Positions 33,150 to 42,270 of a stretch of 64,000 nucleotides of DNA are shown here, in pieces. Source of the stretch: Heterobilharzia americana (taxonomy: Eukaryota; Platyhelminthes; Trematoda; Strigeidida; Schistosomatidae); NCBI GenBank assembly GCA_944470555.2, contig OX104127.1:55646140-55710139 (forward strand), read 5' to 3'. Every line of letters begins with the position of its first letter. Positions within the stretch are counted from its first letter, which is position 1. The translations under genes were made by a program, and so were the position numbers. A model generated the notes under the pieces. The model did no database searches. It saw only the letters and a list, made by a program, of their open reading frames with translations, and was not told where the DNA came from.

Positions 33150-34468
33150 TAAACTGCTGGAAATTAAATAACTCTCTATTCGTCTTTTGAATGAATCTAC
33201 CGAGGGGCTGTGACTACATTCCTTCATAGGGCATTCCATGAAGCACATATTCTCATGGAAAGGAAGCTAGGTATGAGCGTGGTGTCAGCTGTCTGATCTG
33301 CTACTCTTACGGGGCTCCCTCATGATGACCACGGTTTAGCAGGCAAGGCCACTTTGTTTGCTCGATTTGCCTGATGGATTGTCTTGCAGGCCATAATAAG
33401 GCCACCCCCCCTACGCGATAATCCAAGGTGAATATGTTTAGGTGTTTTAGTATTTCGGAGTATGCCTTCCCCGTTAGCCCCACAAATGATTTTGTTGCAG
33501 ACCTCCGGACTTTTTCTAGGATATTAGAGTCCCTATTGAGTGTCGGAAGTGCCGCCGTATTGAAGGTCTTATAGTGCGACTATTCGTGTGACTGGAAAAC
33601 TATGATAAACAGCTCAGGGATGGGACACCAGGCCGTCTATGCAATAAGCACGAAGTGGCGTTCGCTCTGGCCGCCACACCCTTGTAGTTGGATCTGATGT
33701 TCAAGGTGTCGGAGTTGAGTCCAAAATTTTTTCCGCGGATACTTTGTTGACAGCGTGGTTGTTCAACACACATCAGAAGTTGTCCGCCCTCGCTTCACTG
33801 GTGTGGAGGAGTATTGCCTTGGACTTTTCAAGGTTGAGGCTCCAGCCATTTTCTGACAACCAGAGTTCCGGCTGTTGCAGGTCATTTTGTAGTACTGTAC
33901 AGTAGTGGTAGGGAGATTTTATGTGGCAGACAGTTGACAAACGGGAGGAACAGAAGTGGTGCTGTGCTTCCCTCTTGGAACACCCCCGAAAACGATGACC
34001 TCCACTCTGACCGTCGTCACTTTGCTGCAAAACTGTCCGCCTTCTAGGTACTCCTTGAACCAATATAGTATGGATTCGCCTTACTGGCGGACATTATTTT
34101 ATGAAGCAGTAGTCCTGGTGCAGCACTGTCAAATGGTTTAGTCAGGTTTAGAAGAACAACAAGCACTGTTTTTCCGCTGTCCAACCTAAATCTTCAGTTG
34201 TCCCAGACAATCAACGATTTTGTAGTTCTTGAACGGTGACTCAGGAAGCCATGCTGAGCAGTATAGACGGTGTTTACCTTATCACGGAATCCCTAAATCT
34301 CGTTAGTTATCGGGCTTTCTAATACTTTAGGCAGCACGGAGAGCAAGACGCCTGGTCTGTAATTGTCAAAGCTCTTACTCTCTCCCCCACTGAAGGTGAA
34401 GGTCGTGCAATCCTCTTCTTTGGGGAGCTTGCATGAGTATTGCCAGTGCTTAAAAGAGGTGACAGGAT
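33150..34468 (-). pseudogene. CR1-like LINE, reverse transcriptase half (right of the BEL insertion in its own sense)
   Basis: The minus strand gives NYRPGVLLSVLPKVLE, TAQHGFLSHRSRTT, NLTKPFDSAAPGLL (decayed motif A), LSENGWSLNLEKSKAILLHT and, near the end, SATKSFVGLTGKAYSEILKH. These are CR1-clade RT blocks in order, broken by stops and shifts. The element stops abruptly at 34468, where a BEL/Pao element was inserted, and seems to continue at 41313. Confidence 0.8.
34464..34468. repeat. target-site duplication AGGAT (left)
   Basis: AGGAT directly precedes the 5' LTR and is repeated at 41313-41317. Five bp is the usual length for BEL/Pao integration. Confidence 0.9.
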
Positions 34469-35217
34469 TGTAAAGGAAAAATGATCTGAAAATCCCTCCC
34501 GATCACCCTTATTTGATTGTATTGACATTTATTTTAACATTTTTACCCTCGTTATGGATGGTGTACCTTTGACCCTCGCCGGTGTAATGTTATTTGCTTG
34601 TTTAACTGTCTTATTTGACTTTACACTCGGTATTTGCCTTTGTATGTTTGAGACTTATTATGAGTGTTTCACTTTCCTATTATGTGACGCTGGACTGTTG
34701 ATAAGGTGATGTTGTTTTACTGCGCACGACATTTTGTTTTGGTTCAACTTACGGTTGTGCAGTGATTTGACTGTTTGTCTTTTGACTGTCTACTGGGAAC
34801 GTTTGTTTGTTGATTTGATTCCTGTAGGCAGAGTTTTGATCCCTTTTGCCGGGAATATTCCTATTGACCGACAGGTATTTAACAGTTGTATTTTTTAACC
34901 AGTTTTTACCGTGTAGTACGTATTTGTACCCGAGAACGTTTTGGACTGTATAGTTACCCAACGGCACTGTTGAGGTATTTTTGTAATTTGACATAACTTA
35001 TTGTTGCTTTGATAGTACCACAGATTTTGTTACGAATCTACTATTGAATTACTACAAACCGTGTTTTGATATTTCGATCCAACCTTTGACTGTGCGTCAC
35101 TCGCGGAAGTTAGGAAGCTATACAGTAGAACGCAGGAACTAGTCAGATTCACGTCAGTTGGCACCGCCTAGCTATTTCCCGCGTTCAGGCCAAGATTATT
35201 GGATTCTGGCCGCTACA
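34469..35217 (+). repeat. BEL/Pao 5' LTR, 749 bp
   Basis: Begins TG and ends CA. Comparing it by eye with 40564-41312 I found no difference, so insertion must be recent. It contains a 51-codon open frame (MDGVPLTLAGVMLFACLT start, about 34554-34709) that is also kept in the diverged LTR at 48390-48778. I could not assign U3/R/U5 limits. Confidence 0.96.
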
Positions 35218-35294
35218 GTACTCAACAACCCGTCACTGCTGTACCTGGCAATCGCAAGGTGTTCCTTGAGTCAATTCCGGACGGGGAAGGTGAC

Positions 35295-38200
35295 ATGTCC
35301 ATGGATCCGACCTCAGATACCAAGCAAGTCCCTCTTGATGTTATTTCATGCCGTGGCTCTGATAATGGTACAGTTATTGACTATAGTAAGACTAGTCCTT
35401 GTAGGACCTCTGCTCAGTTGAAGGTACGACAGTTGGATGAAAGGCAAGAGTTGGAACTTCGTGAATTCAAGGCTAAACAAAGACAGGAAAGGTTGCGTCT
35501 GCATAAAGAACTCAACTTAGATGTGAATGGGGGTTTAGGTGATACCTTTTCCTTGGATGATGATATAAAGTGTCACAAATCAGTTTGTCTTGGCATTGAC
35601 CCTCATAGCAGTTCTGATCGTGAAACGACTAGCCAGGCGAGCAGCGCAGAAAACAAAGGGGTTGCCGCTACGTTGCCTTGTGTCAGTGTTGGCCATGAGT
35701 TACCGAAAGTAGAATTAAGCAGCTTTGACGGACATCCAGCCAAATATTGGAAGTTTATGAGGCAGTTTGAGCTCTACGTTGTCTCTAAGGTTGATGATGA
35801 TGGACAGAGGCTGTTATACTTGTTACATTACTGTAAAGGTAAGGCCAGGGAGGCTATAGAGGAATGCATTATGTTACCACCATCTGCTGGTTATCGTAGG
35901 GCTCGGGATATACTCAGACGTTTGTTTGGAAGGACTCATGAAGTCAGCCGGGCCTTACTACAGGATCTGATGGAATGCTCGAACATAGAACAAAACGATG
36001 CTGAGGCAATGTCGAGGTTAGCTATAAAAATGGAAAACTGCGCTATAGCCCTAGAGCAAATGGACTATACTGCGGACCTTAACTCCTTGAGAACTTTAGA
36101 AGGTATAGTAAAGAAATTGCCCCGTGTGTTACAGATGAAATGGGCGGAGACTGTCGAAAAGCTAACTGAAACCGAACGAGAACCTACCTTCGCAGAGTTA
36201 ACGCAGTTTGTGTCAGCACGTGCGAGCATTTTGCTAAGTAGGTTTGGACAGCTGGCAACAAGCAGTCGACGACCAGATAGTAAAATAGCATGTTCCACGC
36301 AGCAGCTAGTACCCGTTGGGGGAGTCCTGAAACCTTCATGTATATTTTGTGGAGGGAACCATGTAGTCACAAAATGTACCACATTTCTGTCGTTACCGGT
36401 GGATGAGAGATGGTCGAAGGCTAAAGAAACAGGTTGTTGTTTTTCATGTCTTAAAAGGGGCCACAGGTCCGTAGAATGTAAAATTCACGGGGTGTGCAGT
36501 GTAGAAGGTTGTAAAGCATACCATCACCCTCTGTTACACAAGAAGACCCACCACGCCGTAGGCGAACAACCGGAGAAAGGTAGTTGTGGATGCACTGAGT
36601 CTCTCAGAGAAAGCGTGTGTTTGGGCCTACTCCCGGTACGTGTAAAGCACGGTAATAAAGAGGTTTACGGTTATGCTATCTTGGACAATGGCTCTGATAC
36701 AACTTTGATCACGAAAGATGTTTTGCAACTTCTAGGATTGTCGACTGACGGCACAAAGACTATCATCAAAACTGTTAGTGGAAGTAGATTGGCGGACTCA
36801 GTCAGCAAGCCTTTCGAAGTTTATTCACTAGACGGAAACGAATGCATACTTATAGATCGAGCAGTTGTGGCAAGAGATCTCCCAGTACGGAGACCTAAAG
36901 GGTCGATGCGAGAAAGTATTAAAAGGTGGCCGCATCTGACTGACGTACCCTGGACAGAGGTGGAAGACGGGGAGGTATTGCTGCTCATCGGTTGCGATGT
37001 ACCTGAGGCTCACTGGGTTCTAGATCAGAAGTTAGGGGGCAGAAAGAGCCCATATGCTGTGAGATCATTGTTGGGCTGGGTCGTGTTCGGTCCGACAAGC
37101 TTTCGTGAGCACAGGGAGAGGGTTGTGAATTGTACGTCTCGGTCAGATCTATTAGTCGATCAATGGAAGAAAATTTACGATTATGAGTTCAGCGATTTGT
37201 ACTCGGGAGATAAGTCGTTATCTCTCGATGACCTAGCCGCTGTAAACATAGTGCAGCGAGGTACTTATTGGGATAATGGACATTTCGTTGTCCCCTTGCC
37301 CTGGAAAATGGAGTCCAAGAGAGTATACGGTGGATGCGAAGTAGCCAGGCGACGTTTGGAGAGTTTGAAACGCAGACTAATATCCTCTGAAAGCCTTCGC
37401 GAAAGCTACACTAGCGCCATGGAAGAGACCATCAGAAAGGGATATGCAGCAGTAGCTCCTGAGCCCCAGCTTGATCCTAGCTACCGCCCACGATGGTATT
37501 TGCCGCATCATGCCGTATTTAACCCCAAGAAACCGGGGAAGGTAAGAGTTGTGCTGGACTGCGCTGCCAAACTGTCCGGAACTTCTTTAAATGACTTCCT
37601 GTATCAGGGACCAGACACGACAGCGAACTTGGTTGGAATATTATTGCGTTTTCGCAAAGAACTGATTGCCCTGACGTCCGATGTGGAAGAAATGTTTATG
37701 CAGGTGAAAGTCCCAGAGTTTGACCGAGGTGCTCTGCGGTTCCTATGGTGGCCTCAGGGTGATTTCTCGAAGGAACCTATTGAATATCAAATGACGTCAC
37801 ACCCATTCGGTGCAGTGTCCTCACCGTTTTGTGCGTATTTTGCAATGGCCAAGACTGCCGAGACGTATGCCAACGATTATGATAGCTATGTGGTGGAAGC
37901 AGTGAAGCATAACTTTTATGTTGATGATTGCCTAGTGTCCTTTGCAAGCCCAGGTGAGGCAAAAACGTTCGTAAAACAGTCCACTGAGTTGTTGTTACGT
38001 GGTGGCTTTAAATTGAAGAAGTGGGTGACTAATTCAGAGGCAGTGAGAGTAGTTCTTCCTGGTCTGAGCCACACAGAGAACTCAGTCGACTTACGTGTTA
38101 GTCAAGGCTCAATCCACAGGGCCCTAGGTTTGGAATGGGACACCATGCATGATGTTTTTAAGTTCCGATTTGAACCCGTCGAAAAACCCTTCACGAAGAG

Positions 38201-40481
38201 AGGACTACTATCCACCGTCTCAGCTCTTTTTGACCCACTAGGCCTCATCGCCCCAGTTTGTCTTCCGGCCAAGCAGCTATTGCAGAATCTTTGCAAATCT
38301 CATGCTGGTTGGGATACACCCCTGAGTTCCAATGACCTATCCCTATGGATGGATTGGATGAGGTTCATGAAGAATCTTGGGCAAATCTCCGTACCCAGAA
38401 GTATCAAGAAGGAGGATAAGAGTGAGATGAGTAAGATTGAGTTGCACTTATTTTGCGATGCCTCTGAATCTGGTTATGGAGCGGTGGCTTATTCGTGGAA
38501 CGTTCCAAAAAACACGCCACCCTACAGCATACTGCTTTATAGCAAATCCCGGGTTGCCCCTCTGAAAACGGTGACAGTGCCGAGATTAGAGTTAGCTGCG
38601 GCAGTATTGAGTGTACGAATGAGTGAAATTTTGAGGAAGAACCTCCCAAATAGCTTTGACAAGACTTATTTTTGGACAGATTCTATGATTGTTTTGTACT
38701 ATATTAGAAATACAGAGAGTCGGTATAGTACGTTTGTGGCCAACCGTCTAGCCATTATTCACCAGTATTCATCCCCAAATCAGTGGGGGTACGTTAAATC
38801 TGAAGAGAATCCCGCAGATTGGACATCAAGAGGCATACGAAAAGCGTGTGAATTAGCGTCTTGGATTCAGGGCCCCTCTTTTCTGGGAACCCGACAGTTT
38901 TCAAGTACCACAGACCTCTGCTGGAAGGAACCACCGAAAAATGTCGAATTGAAGAGGTCGGTCCGAACAAACACAAACGTTACTGAGCTCACTGCTGATC
39001 CGATTTTGGCGTATCATTCGGACTGGGTGAGGCTGATTAAAGCTGTGGCATGGCTTAAGAGATATGTGGTCTACATATCCGTTATGTATTCGCGTCGCCA
39101 AGGTGTGTCACTGAATGTTGGCTATCTAACAGCCGATGAACTGGAAGCTGCTAGACATAAAGTATTATGTATGGTACAACAGGAGGTATATGGAGAATTA
39201 ATAAAGGAACTCCGAGAAAAGGGTAGTTGTGAGACTGAAGAAGGTGAATTGCAAAGGTTGTCACCTATACTTGTGGATGGATTGGTCTGCGTCGGTGGGA
39301 GGTTGAACTATTCCGACTACCCACTTACTTTTAAGCATCCGGTTATCCTCCCCAGACATCACTTCGTGACTGAGCTGATCATAAGGCATTATCATATTAT
39401 AGAAGGACATACTGGTACTTCGCAAGTCCTGGCCACTCTACGAAGAAACTATTGGATAATTAAGGGGATCAGTGCGGTCAAACGGGTGATAAGAAAGTGC
39501 ATAGAGTGCCGACGATTGAAAGCTGCACTGGGTCAGCAGATGATGGCCCCTTTACCGGTCTGTCGCGTGCAGAAAGGATGGTTTTGCTTCTCATCAGTGG
39601 GAATTGATTATTTTGGACCACTCATGGTTCGCCAGGGAAGGAGAGAGGAAAAGAGGTACGGGTGTGTGTTTACTTGTCTCCAGACGCGAGCCATACATTT
39701 AGAGGTAGCTTTCAACCTAGGCACCGACGCCTTTATAATGGCTGTAATGAGGTTCATAGGAAGAAGAGGAACACCTGCAGAGATATACAGTGATAATGGT
39801 TCCAACTTTGTTGGAGCGATTTCGGAACTAAGACAACTGGTGAGTGTGTGGGATAGACGACGAATCAATGATGCCATGGTGTCAAAGGGGATACGATGGA
39901 GTTTCAACCCCCCGCAAGCGAGTCATCGAGGTGGGATATGGGAAAGGATGATACGTTCTGTACGCAGGTTATTGATGGTCATATCCAAAGAGCAGACTCT
40001 GCATGATGATACATTAGCCACCTACTTCGTGGAAATAGAAAGAATTTTGAACAATCGTCCTATTGTTCCCATGACGACCGACCCAAAAGACGAGTTAGCT
40101 CTCACTCCCAATAGCTTATTGTTATTGAGAGATAGTGGAGGAATAGTCGTGGAGGGCACTATTGCCGATAATTACGTCAGACGTTGGAAACAAGTTAATT
40201 ACTTAGCTGACGTATTTTGGCGCCGATGGATGAAAGAGTATCTACCATGCTTGCAAACTCGTCAGAAGTGGTTGGGAAGGAAAAGAAATTTCAAGGAGGG
40301 AGATGTGGTGATTGTGGCCTCTGAAAAAACACCACGTGGTTCCTGGCCTTTGGGAGTGATCGAAACATGCGAGAAGGACGAAGACGATTTAGTAAGAACT
40401 GTGATGGTGCGTATGAAGGAAGGTACCGTGAGAAGAGATATAAGAAAGCTTTGTCTTCTTGAGGGAGTAGAAGAAAGATAG
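35295..40481 (+). CDS. BEL/Pao gag-pol polyprotein, intact
   Basis: One unbroken frame of 1728 codons from the first ATG after the LTR (the frame is open upstream into the LTR but lacks an earlier ATG). In order it has a gag-like region with KVELSSFDGHPAKYWKF (about 138), and two zinc knuckles, CIFCGGNHVVTKC (349) and CCFSCLKRGHRSVEC (380). The aspartic protease motif LDNGSD follows (Asp 464). The RT has its catalytic YVDD at 875-878, and RNase H has FCDASESGYGAVAY (Asp about 1055). The integrase has an HHCC finger (around HYHIIEGHTG...CIECRR) and catalytic Asp 1438, Asp 1500 and Glu 1550. The C-terminal part (GDVVIVASEKTPRGSW) is the conserved BEL tail. All catalytic residues I can check are present. 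Gag and pol share one frame, as is common in this group. It is probably still competent for retrotransposition. Confidence 0.97.
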   Translation: MSMDPTSDTKQVPLDVISCRGSDNGTVIDYSKTSPCRTSAQLKVRQLDERQELELREFKAKQRQERLRLHKELNLDVNGGLGDTFSLDDDIKCHKSVCLGIDPHSSSDRETTSQASSAENKGVAATLPCVSVGHELPKVELSSFDGHPAKYWKFMRQFELYVVSKVDDDGQRLLYLLHYCKGKAREAIEECIMLPPSAGYRRARDILRRLFGRTHEVSRALLQDLMECSNIEQNDAEAMSRLAIKMENCAIALEQMDYTADLNSLRTLEGIVKKLPRVLQMKWAETVEKLTETEREPTFAELTQFVSARASILLSRFGQLATSSRRPDSKIACSTQQLVPVGGVLKPSCIFCGGNHVVTKCTTFLSLPVDERWSKAKETGCCFSCLKRGHRSVECKIHGVCSVEGCKAYHHPLLHKKTHHAVGEQPEKGSCGCTESLRESVCLGLLPVRVKHGNKEVYGYAILDNGSDTTLITKDVLQLLGLSTDGTKTIIKTVSGSRLADSVSKPFEVYSLDGNECILIDRAVVARDLPVRRPKGSMRESIKRWPHLTDVPWTEVEDGEVLLLIGCDVPEAHWVLDQKLGGRKSPYAVRSLLGWVVFGPTSFREHRERVVNCTSRSDLLVDQWKKIYDYEFSDLYSGDKSLSLDDLAAVNIVQRGTYWDNGHFVVPLPWKMESKRVYGGCEVARRRLESLKRRLISSESLRESYTSAMEETIRKGYAAVAPEPQLDPSYRPRWYLPHHAVFNPKKPGKVRVVLDCAAKLSGTSLNDFLYQGPDTTANLVGILLRFRKELIALTSDVEEMFMQVKVPEFDRGALRFLWWPQGDFSKEPIEYQMTSHPFGAVSSPFCAYFAMAKTAETYANDYDSYVVEAVKHNFYVDDCLVSFASPGEAKTFVKQSTELLLRGGFKLKKWVTNSEAVRVVLPGLSHTENSVDLRVSQGSIHRALGLEWDTMHDVFKFRFEPVEKPFTKRGLLSTVSALFDPLGLIAPVCLPAKQLLQNLCKSHAGWDTPLSSNDLSLWMDWMRFMKNLGQISVPRSIKKEDKSEMSKIELHLFCDASESGYGAVAYSWNVPKNTPPYSILLYSKSRVAPLKTVTVPRLELAAAVLSVRMSEILRKNLPNSFDKTYFWTDSMIVLYYIRNTESRYSTFVANRLAIIHQYSSPNQWGYVKSEENPADWTSRGIRKACELASWIQGPSFLGTRQFSSTTDLCWKEPPKNVELKRSVRTNTNVTELTADPILAYHSDWVRLIKAVAWLKRYVVYISVMYSRRQGVSLNVGYLTADELEAARHKVLCMVQQEVYGELIKELREKGSCETEEGELQRLSPILVDGLVCVGGRLNYSDYPLTFKHPVILPRHHFVTELIIRHYHIIEGHTGTSQVLATLRRNYWIIKGISAVKRVIRKCIECRRLKAALGQQMMAPLPVCRVQKGWFCFSSVGIDYFGPLMVRQGRREEKRYGCVFTCLQTRAIHLEVAFNLGTDAFIMAVMRFIGRRGTPAEIYSDNGSNFVGAISELRQLVSVWDRRRINDAMVSKGIRWSFNPPQASHRGGIWERMIRSVRRLLMVISKEQTLHDDTLATYFVEIERILNNRPIVPMTTDPKDELALTPNSLLLLRDSGGIVVEGTIADNYVRRWKQVNYLADVFWRRWMKEYLPCLQTRQKWLGRKRNFKEGDVVIVASEKTPRGSWPLGVIETCEKDEDDLVRTVMVRMKEGTVRRDIRKLCLLEGVEER

Positions 40482-40544
40482 AGTATGCAGACAGCTAGGT
40501 AGATAGAGCCACGGCTGAATACACAGAGGTGTTTTGCGTGTCTG

Positions 40545-40563
40545 GAGGGATTTTGGTGGCCGG
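40545..40563 (+). promoter_or_regulatory. candidate polypurine tract of the BEL element
   Basis: GGAGGGATTTTGGTGGCCGG-like sequence directly before the 3' LTR. It is purine-rich but interrupted, so only a weak candidate. Confidence 0.35.
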
Positions 40564-41312
40564 TGTAAAGGAAAAATGATCTGAAAATCCCTCCCGATCA
40601 CCCTTATTTGATTGTATTGACATTTATTTTAACATTTTTACCCTCGTTATGGATGGTGTACCTTTGACCCTCGCCGGTGTAATGTTATTTGCTTGTTTAA
40701 CTGTCTTATTTGACTTTACACTCGGTATTTGCCTTTGTATGTTTGAGACTTATTATGAGTGTTTCACTTTCCTATTATGTGACGCTGGACTGTTGATAAG
40801 GTGATGTTGTTTTACTGCGCACGACATTTTGTTTTGGTTCAACTTACGGTTGTGCAGTGATTTGACTGTTTGTCTTTTGACTGTCTACTGGGAACGTTTG
40901 TTTGTTGATTTGATTCCTGTAGGCAGAGTTTTGATCCCTTTTGCCGGGAATATTCCTATTGACCGACAGGTATTTAACAGTTGTATTTTTTAACCAGTTT
41001 TTACCGTGTAGTACGTATTTGTACCCGAGAACGTTTTGGACTGTATAGTTACCCAACGGCACTGTTGAGGTATTTTTGTAATTTGACATAACTTATTGTT
41101 GCTTTGATAGTACCACAGATTTTGTTACGAATCTACTATTGAATTACTACAAACCGTGTTTTGATATTTCGATCCAACCTTTGACTGTGCGTCACTCGCG
41201 GAAGTTAGGAAGCTATACAGTAGAACGCAGGAACTAGTCAGATTCACGTCAGTTGGCACCGCCTAGCTATTTCCCGCGTTCAGGCCAAGATTATTGGATT
41301 CTGGCCGCTACA
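40564..41312 (+). repeat. BEL/Pao 3' LTR, 749 bp
   Basis: Same length and, as far as I can read, the same sequence as 34469-35217. It ends CA and is followed by the AGGAT target duplication. No AATAAA is present. Confidence 0.96.
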
Positions 41313-41317
41313 AGGAT
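41313..41317. repeat. target-site duplication AGGAT (right)
   Basis: Matches 34464-34468. Confidence 0.9.
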
Positions 41318-42270
41318 AGCTTTGCCAACTCCTTGTCGCAGCGTTTTCGGATTATCCGCTCCAGGTTATGGCAGCCAGAGGGCTTGCCTGCATGCTGCCG
41401 AAATATTTTTCTCGATACTTTTCACTCTGCAGCGAGCTCAGAAGTTCAGGTATCTCCAGGCTGGTTAGTGCATCTCTACCAGGACCTGTGGTTAGATTCA
41501 CGTATTACTGGTCGCCTTTTTTCGGCGTGAAATGGTATAGATATTTGGAATTGCCGTATTCTGCCTGCCAGGTCTGTCGCTATGACCTCTTATGTAGTGG
41601 TGGTTGTGATTTTTTTGGCTCAAGAAGTCGGACTGCCTGCGTGATGGATTCCACCGGGCCTGTCCACTAGTCTGAGGCGGTCTCTCTGTCTCACGCTCTA
41701 ACCATGAGGTGCCTACTGGTAGTTGGTGTGTAACCTCTGGCAGACTATGACTGATGTCTCTATCCATTATTTCCTTCATCTGTGATCAGCGTTAATCTAT
41801 TGTAAGACATGTTCACTCTACAGACCACGACGTATTCTTGAGGCAATCTCCCATGGCCTTATAGGTTGCCTTGCAGCAGCAAGGGAAGGCGTTAGTTGTA
41901 TCCGGTTACAGAGCCTCTTTGGCAGTCATGGAAAAATTTATTAGCACTTGGTCAATGAGGCCAAGAGAGGTCTGGATACATACGCCCTCATTGAGAAGGT
42001 TACTTCTCGCCAGAAGGTAGTCCAGATGCGATGCATTTCCTCAGGCTCTTAACGTGTGGCGTCACGCACTTTCACTCAGAGACCAGCAGTCCCAATTGCA
42101 TTCTTCAACTTCTTACTGAAAGATCTGGTTTGCTTCTCATCTAAAAGAAGGCGTGCGGAGTGTTAATGTTACTGGCGATGATAACGGGGTCGTAATCTGC
42201 GGGCAAAGTCACCGAGATCACCCTGGTGATCATTTTCTTGTGGGTAGCGAGCTAGCGGGGGACCGATAAG
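41318..42270 (-). pseudogene. CR1-like LINE, endonuclease end and linker (left of the BEL insertion in its own sense)
   Basis: On the minus strand, DYDPVIIASNINTPH resembles the late endonuclease block (normally GDFNAP), followed by LIDQVLINFSMTAKEA and a decayed linker with RIIRKRC. With 33150-34468 this makes one old minus-strand CR1-like element split by the BEL insertion. It is heavily mutated, so the join is inferred from the target duplication and the strand order. Confidence 0.55.

Noticed and set aside
35199..35294. Start of the BEL polyprotein inside the LTR
   Set aside because: The frame is open there, but the first codon is TTG and no ATG occurs before 35295.
36065..36382. Minus-strand open frames inside the BEL polyprotein
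   Set aside because: They are shadows of the intact plus-strand frame and show no motif.
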